DNA from: Dichetophora obliterata | Lineage: Eukaryota > Arthropoda > Insecta > Diptera > Sciomyzidae | NCBI GenBank assembly: GCA_963920525.1 | Contig: OY986437.1 | Location: 27,840,863-27,904,862, forward strand | DNA: 64,000 bases | Direction: 5' to 3' | Shown: positions 11,037 through 21,394 of the stretch, piece by piece | Layout: each line of letters opens with the position of its first letter | How positions within the stretch are numbered: the stretch's first letter is position 1 | Made by a program: the position numbers and the translations under genes | Notes under the pieces: model-generated | Seen by the model: the letters and a program-made list of their open reading frames with translations, nothing else | Database searches by the model: none | What the model was told of the DNA's origin: nothing

Positions 11037-12104
11037 ATAAAGCTTAGTATGCTGTAGGTACAAAAATTTTAAGGCATTTAATTCTACACGCAAAATTTTG
11101 GGGTAGACTCAACAATAACACATACTTACTATAATGTGTTTGTTGAATGTGCTAGTTGAAAATTGTTGTTGAATGTCAAATTTCCACGCCAATTAAATGT
11201 ACGAACATATAAAAGACGGCGAAATTTTGGCATTTTAACTCTCTAATCTCTCTGGTTGTAAACTTAGCTGCATTGAAAAAATTTTTCATCCAACAGCGTA
11301 CTAGCCAAAGAAAAAAAATTCGCTACCTTTTCGCTGTCAAAAACGCAATGCATTTCTTACGAAGGAATTATTTTCGCTTCTACAGCACACTAAGCTTAAG
11401 GAGTGAAAATTCTTTTCGGATTCACGGACGATTATTCGTCAAGGGATTTATGGCCGACGAGAAAATTAAATTGAATCCAAGTTCGGAGCCCTCCTTATTT
11501 TTACGCCTTCCAGACATGCTTTTTGTTTCTTTAAGCTTAGTATGCTGTAGAAGCGAAAAGAAACCTTCCGTAAGAAATGCATTGCGTTTTTGACAGCGAA
11601 AAGGTAGGGAAATTTTTTTTTTCGTTGGTTAGTACGCTGTTGAATGAAAAATTTGTTTAATGCAGCTAAGTTCACAACCACGATTGGAGAGTGACCTTGC
11701 AACTGACAGGCCCGGAATGGAATGAAAAATTTGTACGTACAAGACAACAGACCCGACGTAGCAAACCTATCGAGTAATCGCTTGGAGGAATTTGTGTTGC
11801 CAGCGCAACATGTTATGTTTCAGAAAACCCCTTTCATCTTATTGTTATGTTGCTAGTGTGTGTTGCTAGATTTTAGAAAAGAACAGCAATGATGCAGAAA
11901 ACCACTGCTTAAACATGTTATATTTAAATAACAAATTCAACACTTAAACATACTTACTGCTTATTTTTTATTGTTGAATGGCAAATTTCCGCGCCAATTA
12001 ACTGTACGGGCATATAATCGTCAGCGATAATTCAACTCAAAAATCTCAATGTATTTCTTATGGAAATTTTTTTTCGTTCTTACAGCATACTAAGCTTTAG
12101 AAAT
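11037..12104. mobile_element. Foldback-type element with long inverted arms
   Basis: The outer pair ataaagcttagtatgctgta (11036-11055) is inverted at about 12083-12103. Inner arms of about 150 bp, at about 11258-11402 and 11526-11675, are near-complements; both read outward as the same peptide-like frame (KKFFIQQRTSQRKK and NKFFIQQRTNQRKK), which is a by-product of the inversion and not evidence for a protein. Two further diverged direct segments (gttgaatgtcaaatttccac and gttgaatggcaaatttccgc) sit between the arms and the right end. No transposase is visible. Confidence 0.7.
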
Positions 12105-12395
12105 AAATCATATTTGTGCGATTTTGTCTATCTGAAGCGTTTTAGATAAATCGCTTATCCTTTTTATTTCTAATCGGATTCAAGTGCTCAAAAAAACTTA
12201 ATTTTAGAAAATTGATTAATCTTTCAAATGACATTAAAATGAAATTTTACAGAAATTAGTTCAATTATTTATTACCAATTTTAAACAGATTTAAAACAAA
12301 AACTCTAATCTGCTGGACAGAGTTAAATCCACTCATACCTTTAAATTGCATTTTTCTTGCAAACTGTTTTGCAACTGTTTTTCTAAACTGTTCTT
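12105..12395. other. Spacer before LINE fragment
   Basis: AT-rich sequence with imperfect internal repeats of caactgttttt. Its last ten bases aactgttctt (12386-12395) are duplicated at 13910-13919, beyond the LINE fragment, and form its target duplication. Confidence 0.6.
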
Positions 12396-13909
12396 CAAAG
12401 GAGAAGTAAAGTATCTGGGACTTACACTAGATTCAAAGCTTCTCTGGAGAAGACATGCAGAGGTAACTATAAACAAAGCAACGCGCGCACTCATGGTATG
12501 TAGGAGCCTGGCGGGGAAAAGCTGGGGTTGTAACCCAACAATTCTCCGCTGGATGTATACCATGATGGTGAGACCCATCCTCACATATGGTGCAATAGCA
12601 TGGGCTGAGAGAACCAAGCTAACCACAATGAGGAATATGCTAACAAAGGTGCAGAGACTGGCCTGTGTATGCATCACAGGGGCCATGAGGACATGCCCTA
12701 CAGCAGCACTAGAAGTAATTCTGGACCTAACACCCTTACACCTTGTCATAGAGGGAGTAGCCAAGCGAACTCTGCTGGGCATTGCAAAAGAGGGGACAGG
12801 TTTAGGTAAAACTATCAGCAGTAGAGAGAAGGAGGATATTGCAAAGCAGACTCCCTACATCGATCTACCAAGAGACGATATAGTAAAAAGGTATAACTTC
12901 GAAAAACACTTCGGAATTAAGCTTAGTACCAAGAAAGAGTGGGACAGCGAGATGATATCGCAAGTTAAGAAACCACATAGTATAGCATGGTATACAGATG
13001 GGTCCAAGACATTGGAAGGTATAGGCGCAGGGGTGTACGGGCCAAGAACCAAGCACTTTGAACCTATGGGGACAACACCCAGTATCTTCCAAGCGGAAAT
13101 CCTAGCAATACAGCTGTGTGCACAATTCAATCTGGACCGTAAATACAAAGGTCAGGATATAGTTGTGATGTCAGACAGCCAAGCAGCAATCAAAGCATTA
13201 GTTTCCTGTGAGATATCATCGAGAATAACATGGGAATGCCTAACAAAACTCAACGAGCTAGGCAAGAATAACACTGTTACTATACTTTGGGTCCCAGGAC
13301 ACAAAGGAATACAGGGTAACGAAGAAGCCGATGGTCTAGCGCGACAGGGTGCAGCCACAAAATTTATAGGACCAGAACCATTCTGCGGATTGGGCACACA
13401 TTCTATAAAAGAAGAACTAAGAAGGGAGGAGAGGCATAAACGTTCAAACCTTTGGAAAAGCCTCCCAAAGCTAAGACAATCCAAATTGCTCCTCAGAGAT
13501 TTTAACACTCGGAGAGCAAAATTGTGCATAAGCTTAGGCAAACCGAATCTTAGGATTCTAACGGGGTTCCTTACAGGACACTGTAAACTGAAATACCACC
13601 TGATGAAATTGGGCATAGAGACCGATAGTAACTGCCGTTTCTGTGAAAAAGCAGAGGAGACTCCAATACACCTACTTACAAACTGCGACGCCGTGGCTCG
13701 CAGGCGTAAACTAGCACTGGGGAATTATGAGCTGAGTCTAGAGCAGGTTTCATCCCTTGAACCTAAGAATATTCTCAAATTCATTAGAGAAATAGGGCTG
13801 GATGAAATTCTGTAATCCGCAAACCCAGCGGAGCTTTGAGAAGGAGGTACAATAGATCTCATTTAGGTCGCAGTACGCATCTCCACCACACAACATTAAC
13901 ATTAACATT
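12396..13909 (+). mobile_element. 5'-truncated LINE (I/LOA-like) with target duplication
   Basis: The retrotransposon insertion is bounded by aactgttctt on both sides (12386-12395 and 13910-13919). The 3' end is a short tail of aacatt units (13891-13909), as in I-like elements that end in simple repeats rather than poly-A. Only the part encoding the end of reverse transcriptase, RNase H and the C-terminus is present, as expected from incomplete reverse transcription. RNase H after RT places it among I, LOA or R1-related clades; the exact clade is uncertain. Confidence 0.85.
12401..13815 (+). CDS. LINE ORF2 C-terminal fragment: RT thumb, RNase H, zinc knuckle
   Basis: Open to the stop at 13815 (about 470 codons from the truncated 5' edge); the start codon and the RT palm are missing. 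The part present begins GEVKYLGLTLDSKLLWRRHA and MVRPILTYGAIAWA, the region just after RT in LINE ORF2. RNase H follows with its acidic residues intact: WYTDGSK, FQAEILAIQL, VMSDSQAAIKAL, and the closing WVPGHKGIQGNEEADGLAR. A C-terminal knuckle CRFCEKAEETPIHLLTNC has CCHC spacing. A frame uncorrupted by stops over 1.4 kb points to a recent insertion. It is a dead-on-arrival copy and has no host role. Confidence 0.85.
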
Positions 13910-14048
13910 AACTGTTCTTTTTAAGAAATTTTTTTTTGGTTACTGCATAATTTTTATTTTTGAAAAATACATTCTTGAGGTTATTTTCTGAATAACAGTT
14001 ATTTTCAGAAATTAATTTTTTTTATTTCTAATTAGTGCCAAAAATCAA

Positions 14049-14306
14049 AGGCCTTACTCTAATAAGCGATTCGAAAGAAAATGCGATACGAAAACAAAAT
14101 GCGATACGAAAACAAAATCATACCATGTAAATACATAAATTAAAATTACTAATTGTTATTAAATTCTGCCTCTGTTTTAAAATGCTGTTTTTGTCTGCAT
14201 TGACTTCGAACTAATCAAAAATTTGTCAAAAAACAATGTAAATACATGGTGTGATTTTGTTTTCGAATCTTATTTGCTTTCCGAATCGCATTACAGAGTA
14301 AGGCCC
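14049..14306. mobile_element. 258-bp palindromic MITE inside the foldback arm
   Basis: The end aggccttactctaataagcg faces the inverted gggccttactctgtaatgcg, and pairing continues through gatacgaaaacaaaat towards the centre. The partner arm near 20650 shows the uninterrupted site (tcaagaaaaa), so the insertion and a caa duplication (14046-14048 and 14307-14309) can be read directly. No coding capacity. Confidence 0.8.
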
Positions 14307-14634
14307 CAAGAAAAAATTGGAATTTTCTTTTGGGACGTAGTCACACCTCTTAGCCGTGGTCGATATTGGGTAATCATCTAACGTCATCGTCGTGATACTA
14401 GAATTTGAAAAGGTTTTTTGACACCATGGTGGACCCTAAAGAGTGTTTTTTTTTATATGTATTCGTGTTCCTTTTCAGAATCTTTCTCAGAGAAACCGGT
14501 TACCACATGGATTACCTACGACAGATTACCTAACCGAATACCAATTACTTAAGCAATTACCAAACGACTACTTAGCCAAATACCGGTAACAAAGCGATTA
14601 TATAACCAAAGATACGGCTTCATCTTATAATAAG

Positions 14635-15237
14635 ATGATTACTGGAAGCAATCTAGCACCTAAACCGCCAACTCATCAAACACGTAAACGGGTTTCATTT
14701 AATCTTAACAATAATGAAACCAATTGTGAGAAATATCCAAATTTTATCCATTCTCATACTCTTAATCCTTCACCACCAACCGGAAGTGGTTTACCAAAAC
14801 CATCTTCTGTTTCAAATGAGCTTTGCAATCAACCTGGTAGTCCTACGTCATTTTTAGACCCCCTACTTCCTCCAAAAGTGAAATTGACACTAAACTCTTG
14901 CGAAGGCACTGAGAGCAGATATGCCCTTTCTCGCCTCAGGGAGAACAACGTTTATAACAATGTTCGCCTGTATCTCGCTTATATGTATAAAGCCCCTGAT
15001 TCAACATGCATTGAAGGCAAGACCAAAACTAATCTTAGAGTACTAATTCAGCAAGAAGGTCTTCCTACCGGTGTTGAAGACTTGCGTAATTTATTTGTCC
15101 GCTTTCACGAGCACCTCGGTGTAACGGTTGATCAAGTCAAGGTGGATCTGGAAACCTATGGCGCTCATGTCAGAGCTAAACATGTTTCTCTTCTTCAAAA
15201 ATCTCGTAAAGAGCAACAGCAATATTATCGTTCCTAA
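14635..15237 (+). CDS. LINE ORF1-like protein
   Basis: 200 aa from an ATG, ending at a TAA inside the start of ORF2. It has a proline-rich, probably unstructured N-terminal half (KPPTHQ, NPSPPTGSGLPKP, FLDPLLPPKV) and a C-terminal half of mixed helix character (LSRLRENNVYNNVRLYLAYM, then EDLRNLFVRFHEHLGVTVDQ) ending with basic residues. I see no CCHC zinc knuckle and no RRM. Position before an EN-RT frame makes it the ORF1 product, expected to bind element RNA; it may lack its true N-terminus. It overlaps ORF2 by about 80 bp in another frame, so ORF2 would need reinitiation or frameshifting. Confidence 0.65.
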   Translation: MITGSNLAPKPPTHQTRKRVSFNLNNNETNCEKYPNFIHSHTLNPSPPTGSGLPKPSSVSNELCNQPGSPTSFLDPLLPPKVKLTLNSCEGTESRYALSRLRENNVYNNVRLYLAYMYKAPDSTCIEGKTKTNLRVLIQQEGLPTGVEDLRNLFVRFHEHLGVTVDQVKVDLETYGAHVRAKHVSLLQKSRKEQQQYYRS

Positions 15238-18112
15238 CTCTTCTTTCTTAAATATATTCTACCATAACTGTGGCGGCATGAGAAGCAAATTAAACAAACT
15301 TTATGTTGACGCTAAATCATGCCACTTCAATGTCCTAGTATTCACTGAGACATGGCTAAACGAAACCTTTAATAATGAGGAAATTCTTGATAGCAATTGG
15401 ACTGTCTTCAGGAAGGATCGGGACTACTCCTCAACAGGTCTTTCTCGAGGAGGTGGTGTCCTTGTAGCATCTCACAATTCCCTTTCAAGTGAGCTAATAG
15501 ACACACCTAACCATAAACTGTTCGATCACCGAATTATTAGAGTTTGTTCAGGTAAAAGTCTCAATGTGTACATAGGCGTCGTTTACATTCCTCCCGGCTC
15601 AAGTGAAACAACATACAACGAGCTATGTGAAACACTGACCACCTTTACCTCCTCCCTAAAAGAGGAAGATAAAGTTGTTATTCTTGGTGACTTCAATCGC
15701 CCAAATATATCTTTTGTCACCGACGAAAACGACAACTTTCTTCTTCCTGTAAATCTTTCTAATGCCATAGACTTCAACTTACTTAGCACCTTTTATGGCA
15801 GTGACTTGCAGCAAGTCTCTTCTGTACAAAATCAGAACGGCAGATGGTTGGACCTAATTTTTACTAACTCGTATGAAGAAGTGAAGGTTAGTCCATGCAT
15901 GGGAGCAGAAAATTTATTAACCAACACTGTTCATCATACAGCCTTAAAAGTTGTTTTCTCTGCTAATAACATCAACTTTACCCAGTCTTATAATAACACC
16001 ATTGCGTACGATTACCTCAACGCCGATTATGAAAGAATAAAATGCTATCTTAGTTCTCTAAATTGGAATCATATTCTATTCAATTTAGATTTAGACAGTG
16101 CTGTCTCTATATTTTATCAGCACATTTTTACCGCTATCGAAAGTTATGTGCCAATAATAAAGAAAAAGAATAAGCTCACAGAACCATGGCTAGACAACAA
16201 TCTCAGATTTTTGAGGAATCAAAGAAATAAAATCTACAAACTTCTCAAAAACACTGATAATATAAGCGATGAACTGAAGCTTAGATATGACGAGCTATCA
16301 AGAGAGTTCTCTATCAAGTCAGAAGAAGCGTACAAGTTGTACACGAACATCATCGGAGAAAAAATTGTCCAAGAGCCGAGAAAATTCTTTGACTTTGTTA
16401 ACATGAAGCGCAAATCTAGCGGCTATCCATCGTCTATGTTTAAAGGTAATGTCACTTCGTCCAATTCTCTTGAAATAAGCAACTTGTATGCCGATCACTT
16501 TAAGGAGGTCTTTTGTCTTCCTAACACCTTATCTGAAACTTCTCCTAGCTCCACTATTATAGTTGATAGTTTATATTTAACCCAGGAAGAGATTTCTAAT
16601 GCAATAAAAGAACTGGATATATTAAAGGGACCTGGACCAGACTTAATACCTACAAGCTTTTTGGTGCGATGTTTAGACCAACTGCTATTGCCATTACACA
16701 TAATCTTTAACGAATCACTGGTTTGTGGGAAATTTCCTTCATATTGGAAATCATCCCATCTTACGCCAATTTACAAGAATGGTGATAAAAGATCAGTTGA
16801 AAATTATAGAGGCATAGCAATCTTGTCAGCCATTCCAAAACTTTTTGAAAAACTTATTTGTGAAAAGCTAACAAGTTTCATTAACCCACGTCTAAATGAG
16901 CAGCAACACGGGTTCCGAAAAGGGCGATCTACCACCACTAATCTCATGATTATGGTATCAGATGTTTTAGTCAAAATGGAAAAAGGGCACCAAATAGATG
17001 CTGTTTATACTGATTTCAGTAAAGCTTTTGATCGAGTTGATCACAACATTCTTATATATAAGTTAGAAAAGTTTGGTGTTGCAGGGTCCATACTAAGTTG
17101 GCTAAAATCATATTTAAACGGCAGATCCCAGTTTGTTAAATTCCAGGGAGTTCTATCGAAAAAAATTGCAGTCTCCTCGGGAGTTCCGCAAGGTAGTCAT
17201 CTTGGTCCTCTTCTTTTCAACATATTCATATCCGATCTGTCAGAAGTTCTAAACGATATCCCACATCTTATGTATGCAGATGATTTAAAAATGTACTATT
17301 CAATTCAATCAGATGTAGATGTAAATTTTTTGCAATCAAAATTGTTGTCTCTTGAGCAATGGTGTTTTCAAAATAAACTACATCTTAATGTCAATAAATG
17401 CAATGTTATTAGCTTTTCTCGTAAAAACAACGTAACATTACATACCTACCACCTCAATAGTATCGAACTAAAAAGGGTCAACCATATAGTGGATCTTGGA
17501 GTTGTCTTAGATTGCAAGATGCGCTTTAATCTGCACTATGATAAAATTGTGTCCAGGGCCAGCAAACAGCTCGGTTTTATAAAAAGACGTGCAAATGAAT
17601 TCAAGAATATATGGGTCACTACATCCTTGTACCGTGCATTAGTGCGCCCAATACTTGAATATGCATGCATAATTTGGAATCCATCTTTCGATTCCCATAG
17701 AGAAAGAATTGAGTCTATTCAAAAGCAGTTCTTACTATACGCGCTTAGAGATATGTACAACCCCCATGATTATTGTAGCCTTCCATCATATGAACATAGA
17801 CTCAGCCTTTTAAATTTGATGCCACTATCAACAAGAAGATCGTTATTGGGCTCATGCTTCACATTTGATGTAATTAATGGTGCTATTCACAGCGAATATA
17901 TTTCTAATATGATTTCCTTTAACGATCCAATTAGGCGCACTAGGCATACTCGATTGTTAACTGAATATCAGCACCAAACTACATATGCAAATAATGAACC
18001 CATCAGTCGTTGTTGCAGAGAATTTAATAATATCTCTATATACTACTCACCTTCTATGTCCAAATCCTCTTTCAAGCAAACCCTATATAAATCACTCAGA
18101 AATCAGAATTAA
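15158..18112 (+). CDS. LINE ORF2: endonuclease and reverse transcriptase
   Basis: From the first ATG in frame this is 984 aa; the frame itself is open from further upstream. The endonuclease domain (about residues 30-270) has NCGGMRSK, FTETWLNE, GGGVLVAS and LGDFNRPN; the usual closing SDH motif is replaced by VHHTAL. The reverse transcriptase (about 500-760) has GPGPDLIPTSFL, NYRGIAIL, HGFRKGRSTTTNL, YTDFSKAFDRVDH, SSGVPQGSHLGPLLF and YADDLKMY with both catalytic Asp present. The C-terminus continues RPILEYACIIWNP, a common LINE tail, and has no RNase H. It nicks target DNA and copies the element RNA. There are no stops or frameshifts, so the copy may be young. The fragment at 26907-27735 shows related tail motifs. 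Confidence 0.9.
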   Translation: MALMSELNMFLFFKNLVKSNSNIIVPNSSFLNIFYHNCGGMRSKLNKLYVDAKSCHFNVLVFTETWLNETFNNEEILDSNWTVFRKDRDYSSTGLSRGGGVLVASHNSLSSELIDTPNHKLFDHRIIRVCSGKSLNVYIGVVYIPPGSSETTYNELCETLTTFTSSLKEEDKVVILGDFNRPNISFVTDENDNFLLPVNLSNAIDFNLLSTFYGSDLQQVSSVQNQNGRWLDLIFTNSYEEVKVSPCMGAENLLTNTVHHTALKVVFSANNINFTQSYNNTIAYDYLNADYERIKCYLSSLNWNHILFNLDLDSAVSIFYQHIFTAIESYVPIIKKKNKLTEPWLDNNLRFLRNQRNKIYKLLKNTDNISDELKLRYDELSREFSIKSEEAYKLYTNIIGEKIVQEPRKFFDFVNMKRKSSGYPSSMFKGNVTSSNSLEISNLYADHFKEVFCLPNTLSETSPSSTIIVDSLYLTQEEISNAIKELDILKGPGPDLIPTSFLVRCLDQLLLPLHIIFNESLVCGKFPSYWKSSHLTPIYKNGDKRSVENYRGIAILSAIPKLFEKLICEKLTSFINPRLNEQQHGFRKGRSTTTNLMIMVSDVLVKMEKGHQIDAVYTDFSKAFDRVDHNILIYKLEKFGVAGSILSWLKSYLNGRSQFVKFQGVLSKKIAVSSGVPQGSHLGPLLFNIFISDLSEVLNDIPHLMYADDLKMYYSIQSDVDVNFLQSKLLSLEQWCFQNKLHLNVNKCNVISFSRKNNVTLHTYHLNSIELKRVNHIVDLGVVLDCKMRFNLHYDKIVSRASKQLGFIKRRANEFKNIWVTTSLYRALVRPILEYACIIWNPSFDSHRERIESIQKQFLLYALRDMYNPHDYCSLPSYEHRLSLLNLMPLSTRRSLLGSCFTFDVINGAIHSEYISNMISFNDPIRRTRHTRLLTEYQHQTTYANNEPISRCCREFNNISIYYSPSMSKSSFKQTLYKSLRNQN

Positions 18113-18504
18113 CACAGGCCTCAGATAAACTACATACATGTATGGATTTATATGTATAAGCATTTAGTTTAATAAATCAAAATTCTTTAACATCCCTCTC
18201 CAAATCTCCCATTTACATCCTTTTGTCCTTATAGTCTTTAAGAATAATATATATACATCGTATCTTAAGTGTGTATATAGTCTTTCTTGTTTTCCTCCTC
18301 TTCTCTTAGTTTTGACATGGTTTTTGAAATCATGTCAATCCGGTGGGCGGAGTATGCCCACTAAGAGCACCAAATAAAAAATAAAATAAAAACAAGGAAA
18401 GGGAGAAGAAAAACAAAAAACTTAGTAATAAGTAAACAAAACCTGTTAGAATAAGTTAGAATAAGTTAATTGCATTGCCTTGTTTGGCCAATAAATAAAT
18501 AAAT

Positions 18505-18870
18505 AAGACTGATTACTGAAGCGATTAATTAGCTGAATACCGACTACTAAGCTACTACATAACCAAAGACTGATTACTGAAGTGATTATCAAGCGCTTAC
18601 TTAGCTTAATATCTTTTACTAAGCGATTACATGACCGGAGACTGATTACTGAAGTGATGATGTTACTTAGCTGAATATCGATTAATAAGTGATAACCAAG
18701 CTATGGCTTTGCTGAATACTGATTACTTAGCAATTACACAACCAAAGACTGATTACAAAAGCGATTGCTGATCTTAATACGTTTACTAAGCGATTACACA
18801 AACAAAGTCTGATTACTGAAGCAATTACCAAGCGATTCTTAGTTGAATACAGACAAACGCAACAGGGGCA
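18505..18870. repeat. GATTAC-type tandem array, left arm
   Basis: Imperfect units built from gattactgaagcgattac, aagcgattacttagctgaat and acataaccaaagactgatta, together a higher-order repeat of roughly 70 bp. The same units occur before the LINE at about 14500-14610 and inverted at 20215-20450. They form the inner half of the foldback arms. Confidence 0.75.
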
Positions 18871-20020
18871 ACAGGTACAACAGCGACGGCATGATTAGCC
18901 AACACACACTACTGACTCACAGACACCCACGCCCCGGTTATTTAACGCTTTATATATAGCGTTCATTCATATCATAAAAAGAATTGTTTAATAAAGATAA
19001 GCTTGAATTACATTCACATCTTGCGTCTTTTATTCAATATTAAATAAATTGTAAAAGTTACCGGATCTTTCATTGGATCCTGGAGCGACTGAGCTTTAAG
19101 TCAGCTTGTGCATTAAGGGGTCACTGATTTCAAATCTGATGTTAGAATTTTAAAGTTTTTTGGCACTAAGGTGGACACTAAAAATGTGTTTTTTGTTTTA
19201 TACTCTCTGCAGATGCGCTGCTCGTTCATTTCGAATCTGATGATAGAATTTTAGAAAAATGCATAAACTTGATAAACGTATCTATCGAATTTAAAAAATA
19301 TACAAAACTTCGCAATTAAATCACACATTCAAAAGTTCATTAAAATAAAAAAATACATTTGATAGTGATTAAGCAAACATTTTCTATTTAAAAAAATTAA
19401 CACTAATATGGGCATTTCCACCAAAAGGTCTACCGCGACTAAAAAACTAAATGTTACTAAAAATTCTTTTAAGCCTCCATAATACAAAAAAAAAAAAATA
19501 TTTAAATTTATATTGTGAGAGTACTGAGAGCTGATCTCAGTTCAAATTTAAAAAAATGGCAACAAAAGACGAAAAATGGTGGCAAAAACTGAAAAATTAG
19601 CTAGTTATTTGTGATCTATTATTTAAAATATTACATGAACTTCAGATCAAGTAAGATTTTTAAGAAGGCAACAACTCTGATAGAGTCAATCACTTAGCTG
19701 ACTAGACAATCTGTTTCGGAAATCGCTACATGTCCTATTCAGTAGTCTTCGAATGATTGAGCTGTGATCTGTTAACTCACTGTTAAAGTCGCATATGATT
19801 TCACACATGTTTGAAAAATTTTTCTGAATTTTACGTTCCAATCGGCTACTTAATCATACGACATTTAAAGCAGTAAGCTATCTATAGATCACAGCCATCA
19901 ACTCTACCAAGGTTGCCATCTGTTCTAGTTGCTTCTTATTTATTTCAATATTCATTGGTGTTCGACAGTTTGTCGAAATGCACCATAGAATTGAAACGAG
20001 TTTTTGCTTCGCTAGAAGCT
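18871..20020. other. Loop of the foldback element
   Basis: Central sequence between the two arms. At about 19130-19215 it contains a diverged direct copy of the arm segment around the accatggtgg motif (here ctaaggtgg). The stretch at about 18940-19100 has a TATA-like tatatata, an aataaag and a following gatcctggagcgactg; this looks faintly like an LTR edge but has no partner. No protein frame. Confidence 0.45.
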
Positions 20021-20198
20021 AGTGTTTTTAACTGAAAGGTGGCTACTTTCACAAGCAAATGTTGAATTACGCATGACTTTAACAATTTATCATTAATGTC
20101 AAGTTAATGCAATAATCCAATAATTGATCGATTTCGGTCAAAGTTATGAGTAATTAAACATTTGGTTGTGAAAATAGCCACCTTTCTGTTAAAAACAC
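20021..20198. mobile_element. Short palindromic MITE in the foldback loop
   Basis: The ends tgtttttaactgaaaggtgg and tgtttttaacagaaaggtgg (inverted) extend to about 33 bp of near-complementarity, including gctactttcacaa..caaatgtt. Total length is about 178 bp. No clear target duplication. Confidence 0.65.
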
Positions 20199-20214
20199 AC
20201 AGTAGCCTTTGTTG

Positions 20215-20450
20215 CGTTTGTCTGTATTCAGCTAAGTAATCGCTTGGTAATCGAAGAATTAAACTTTGGTTATGTAATCGCTTAGTAAACGGTATTCAGC
20301 TAAGTAATACCTTGGTAATCACTTATTAGTCGGTATTAAGATAAGTAATTGCTTGGTAATTGCTTCTGTAATCAGTATTCGGTTATATAATCGCTTAGTA
20401 ACCGGCATTTGGCTAAGTAATCGCTAGATAATTGCTTAAGTAATTGGAAT
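20215..20450. repeat. GATTAC-type tandem array, right arm (inverted)
   Basis: Reads as gtaatcgcttggtaatc and cagctaagtaatcgc units, the complement of the left-arm array. It has fewer units than the left arm, which shows unequal change in copy number after insertion. Confidence 0.75.
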
Positions 20451-20800
20451 TCGGTTAGGTAATCGATGTGGTAACCAGTTTCTCTGAGAAAGATTCTAAA
20501 AAGGAACACAAATACACATAAAAAAACTTTTTAGGGTCCACCATGGTGTCAAAAAACCTTTTAAAATTCTAATATCACGACGATGACGTTAGATGATTAT
20601 CGACCACGGCTAAGAGGTGTGACTCCATCCCAGAAGAAAATTCCAACTTTTTCTTGATTTTTTACACTAATAAACGAAAAAAAAATCATTTCAGAAAATA
20701 ACTGTTATTAGTCAATCTTAAAAATTTATTCCTCAAAAGTAAAAGTTATGCAGCAGCCAAAAAGAAGTTTTCTTAAAAATAAAAGTTTTTTAAAGTTTTT

Positions 20801-21386
20801 TTTTTAATATTTTTATGGGTTAAAATTGCCCAACTTTTTCTGTTGTGAAATATAGAATAACAATTATTTTCGGTCCCTGTTATTTTTTAATAAGATGAGT
20901 TGATAGCATAACCATAACCATGCAGCAGATTCATGCATTCAAATGCTGTAAAGATATTCTCTGTTTAAATTAAAAAGGTTCATTCTTTCATTTTTGCATT
21001 TTTGCTTACAAAACTTTTCAACCAACCTGTATGTTTATTTTTTGATTACTGGCTGTAGTTTTCCTTTGATTCGAAGCATACTAGTTCTTTAATCACAATG
21101 CTAAGTTTTATGGCTAGCACTAAGTATTCGCATGACAAATTATCATGAAAACTAAACATAATTCTGTGTCGATAAGCAATAACAGCTTAAGTCTGATTTC
21201 AAAGTTTCGAGAAATCTTGCTTTAAAGTTTTCAATCGCCATATAAGTTATGTGAAAGGGTCTTTTGTTTTTGTGTCATAACTTTGGCTAAAGTCATGCTA
21301 GCAGCTCCAGATTGTGTGTGTTTATTGTGCTACTTGCGTGAAACACAACTACATCAATAACTAGGTTCTGTCTTAAGTCGACTTAG
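20801..21386. other. Intergenic DNA, nothing recognised
   Basis: AT-rich sequence between the foldback element and the hAT-type MITE. No supported frame or RNA gene. Confidence 0.45.
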
Positions 21387-21394
21387 GATTTTAT

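Larger units (their letters stand above)
14611..18504 (+). mobile_element. Near full-length LINE with two open ORFs
   Basis: The element begins shortly before ORF1 (14635), within the gattac array, and ends in an (aata) tail at about 18490-18504, where the array resumes. Its 3' UTR has cttcccctct-like pyrimidine tracts and a ccggtgggcggagtatgccc segment. ORF1 and ORF2 are both open. With only about 25 bp ahead of ORF1 the 5' end may be slightly truncated. EN+RT without RNase H, an aata tail and the RT block types suit the CR1/L2/Daphne-like group of insect LINEs; the clade is an inference. Confidence 0.8.
13920..20800. mobile_element. Large foldback element with GATTAC-repeat arms, invaded by MITE and LINE
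   Basis: The left arm (from about 13920) and right arm (ending about 20790) are inverted copies over their whole non-repetitive outer part: ttactgcataa../ctgctgcataac, gtcacacctcttagccgtgg, accatggtg, tttctcagagaaa. Inside, both arms turn into arrays of gattac-type repeats and end at the same motif, gaatacagacaaacgcaac (18848-18866) and its complement at about 20212-20230. The left arm is interrupted by a MITE (14049-14306) and a LINE (about 14611-18504). Without these the element is about 2.7 kb with a 1.3-kb loop. No transposase is visible. Tandem-repeat arms resemble Drosophila Foldback and Galileo-type elements. Target duplications could not be fixed. Confidence 0.75.

Noticed and set aside
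12333..12782. Minus-strand 149-codon frame
   Set aside because: Antisense shadow of the LINE RT/RNase H frame, which has clear conserved motifs on the plus strand.
18940..19100. LTR of a retrotransposon (TATA-like, aataaag and a primer-site-like gatcctggagcgactg)
   Set aside because: No second LTR, no gag-pol sequence and no TG..CA boundaries; it lies in the loop of the foldback element.
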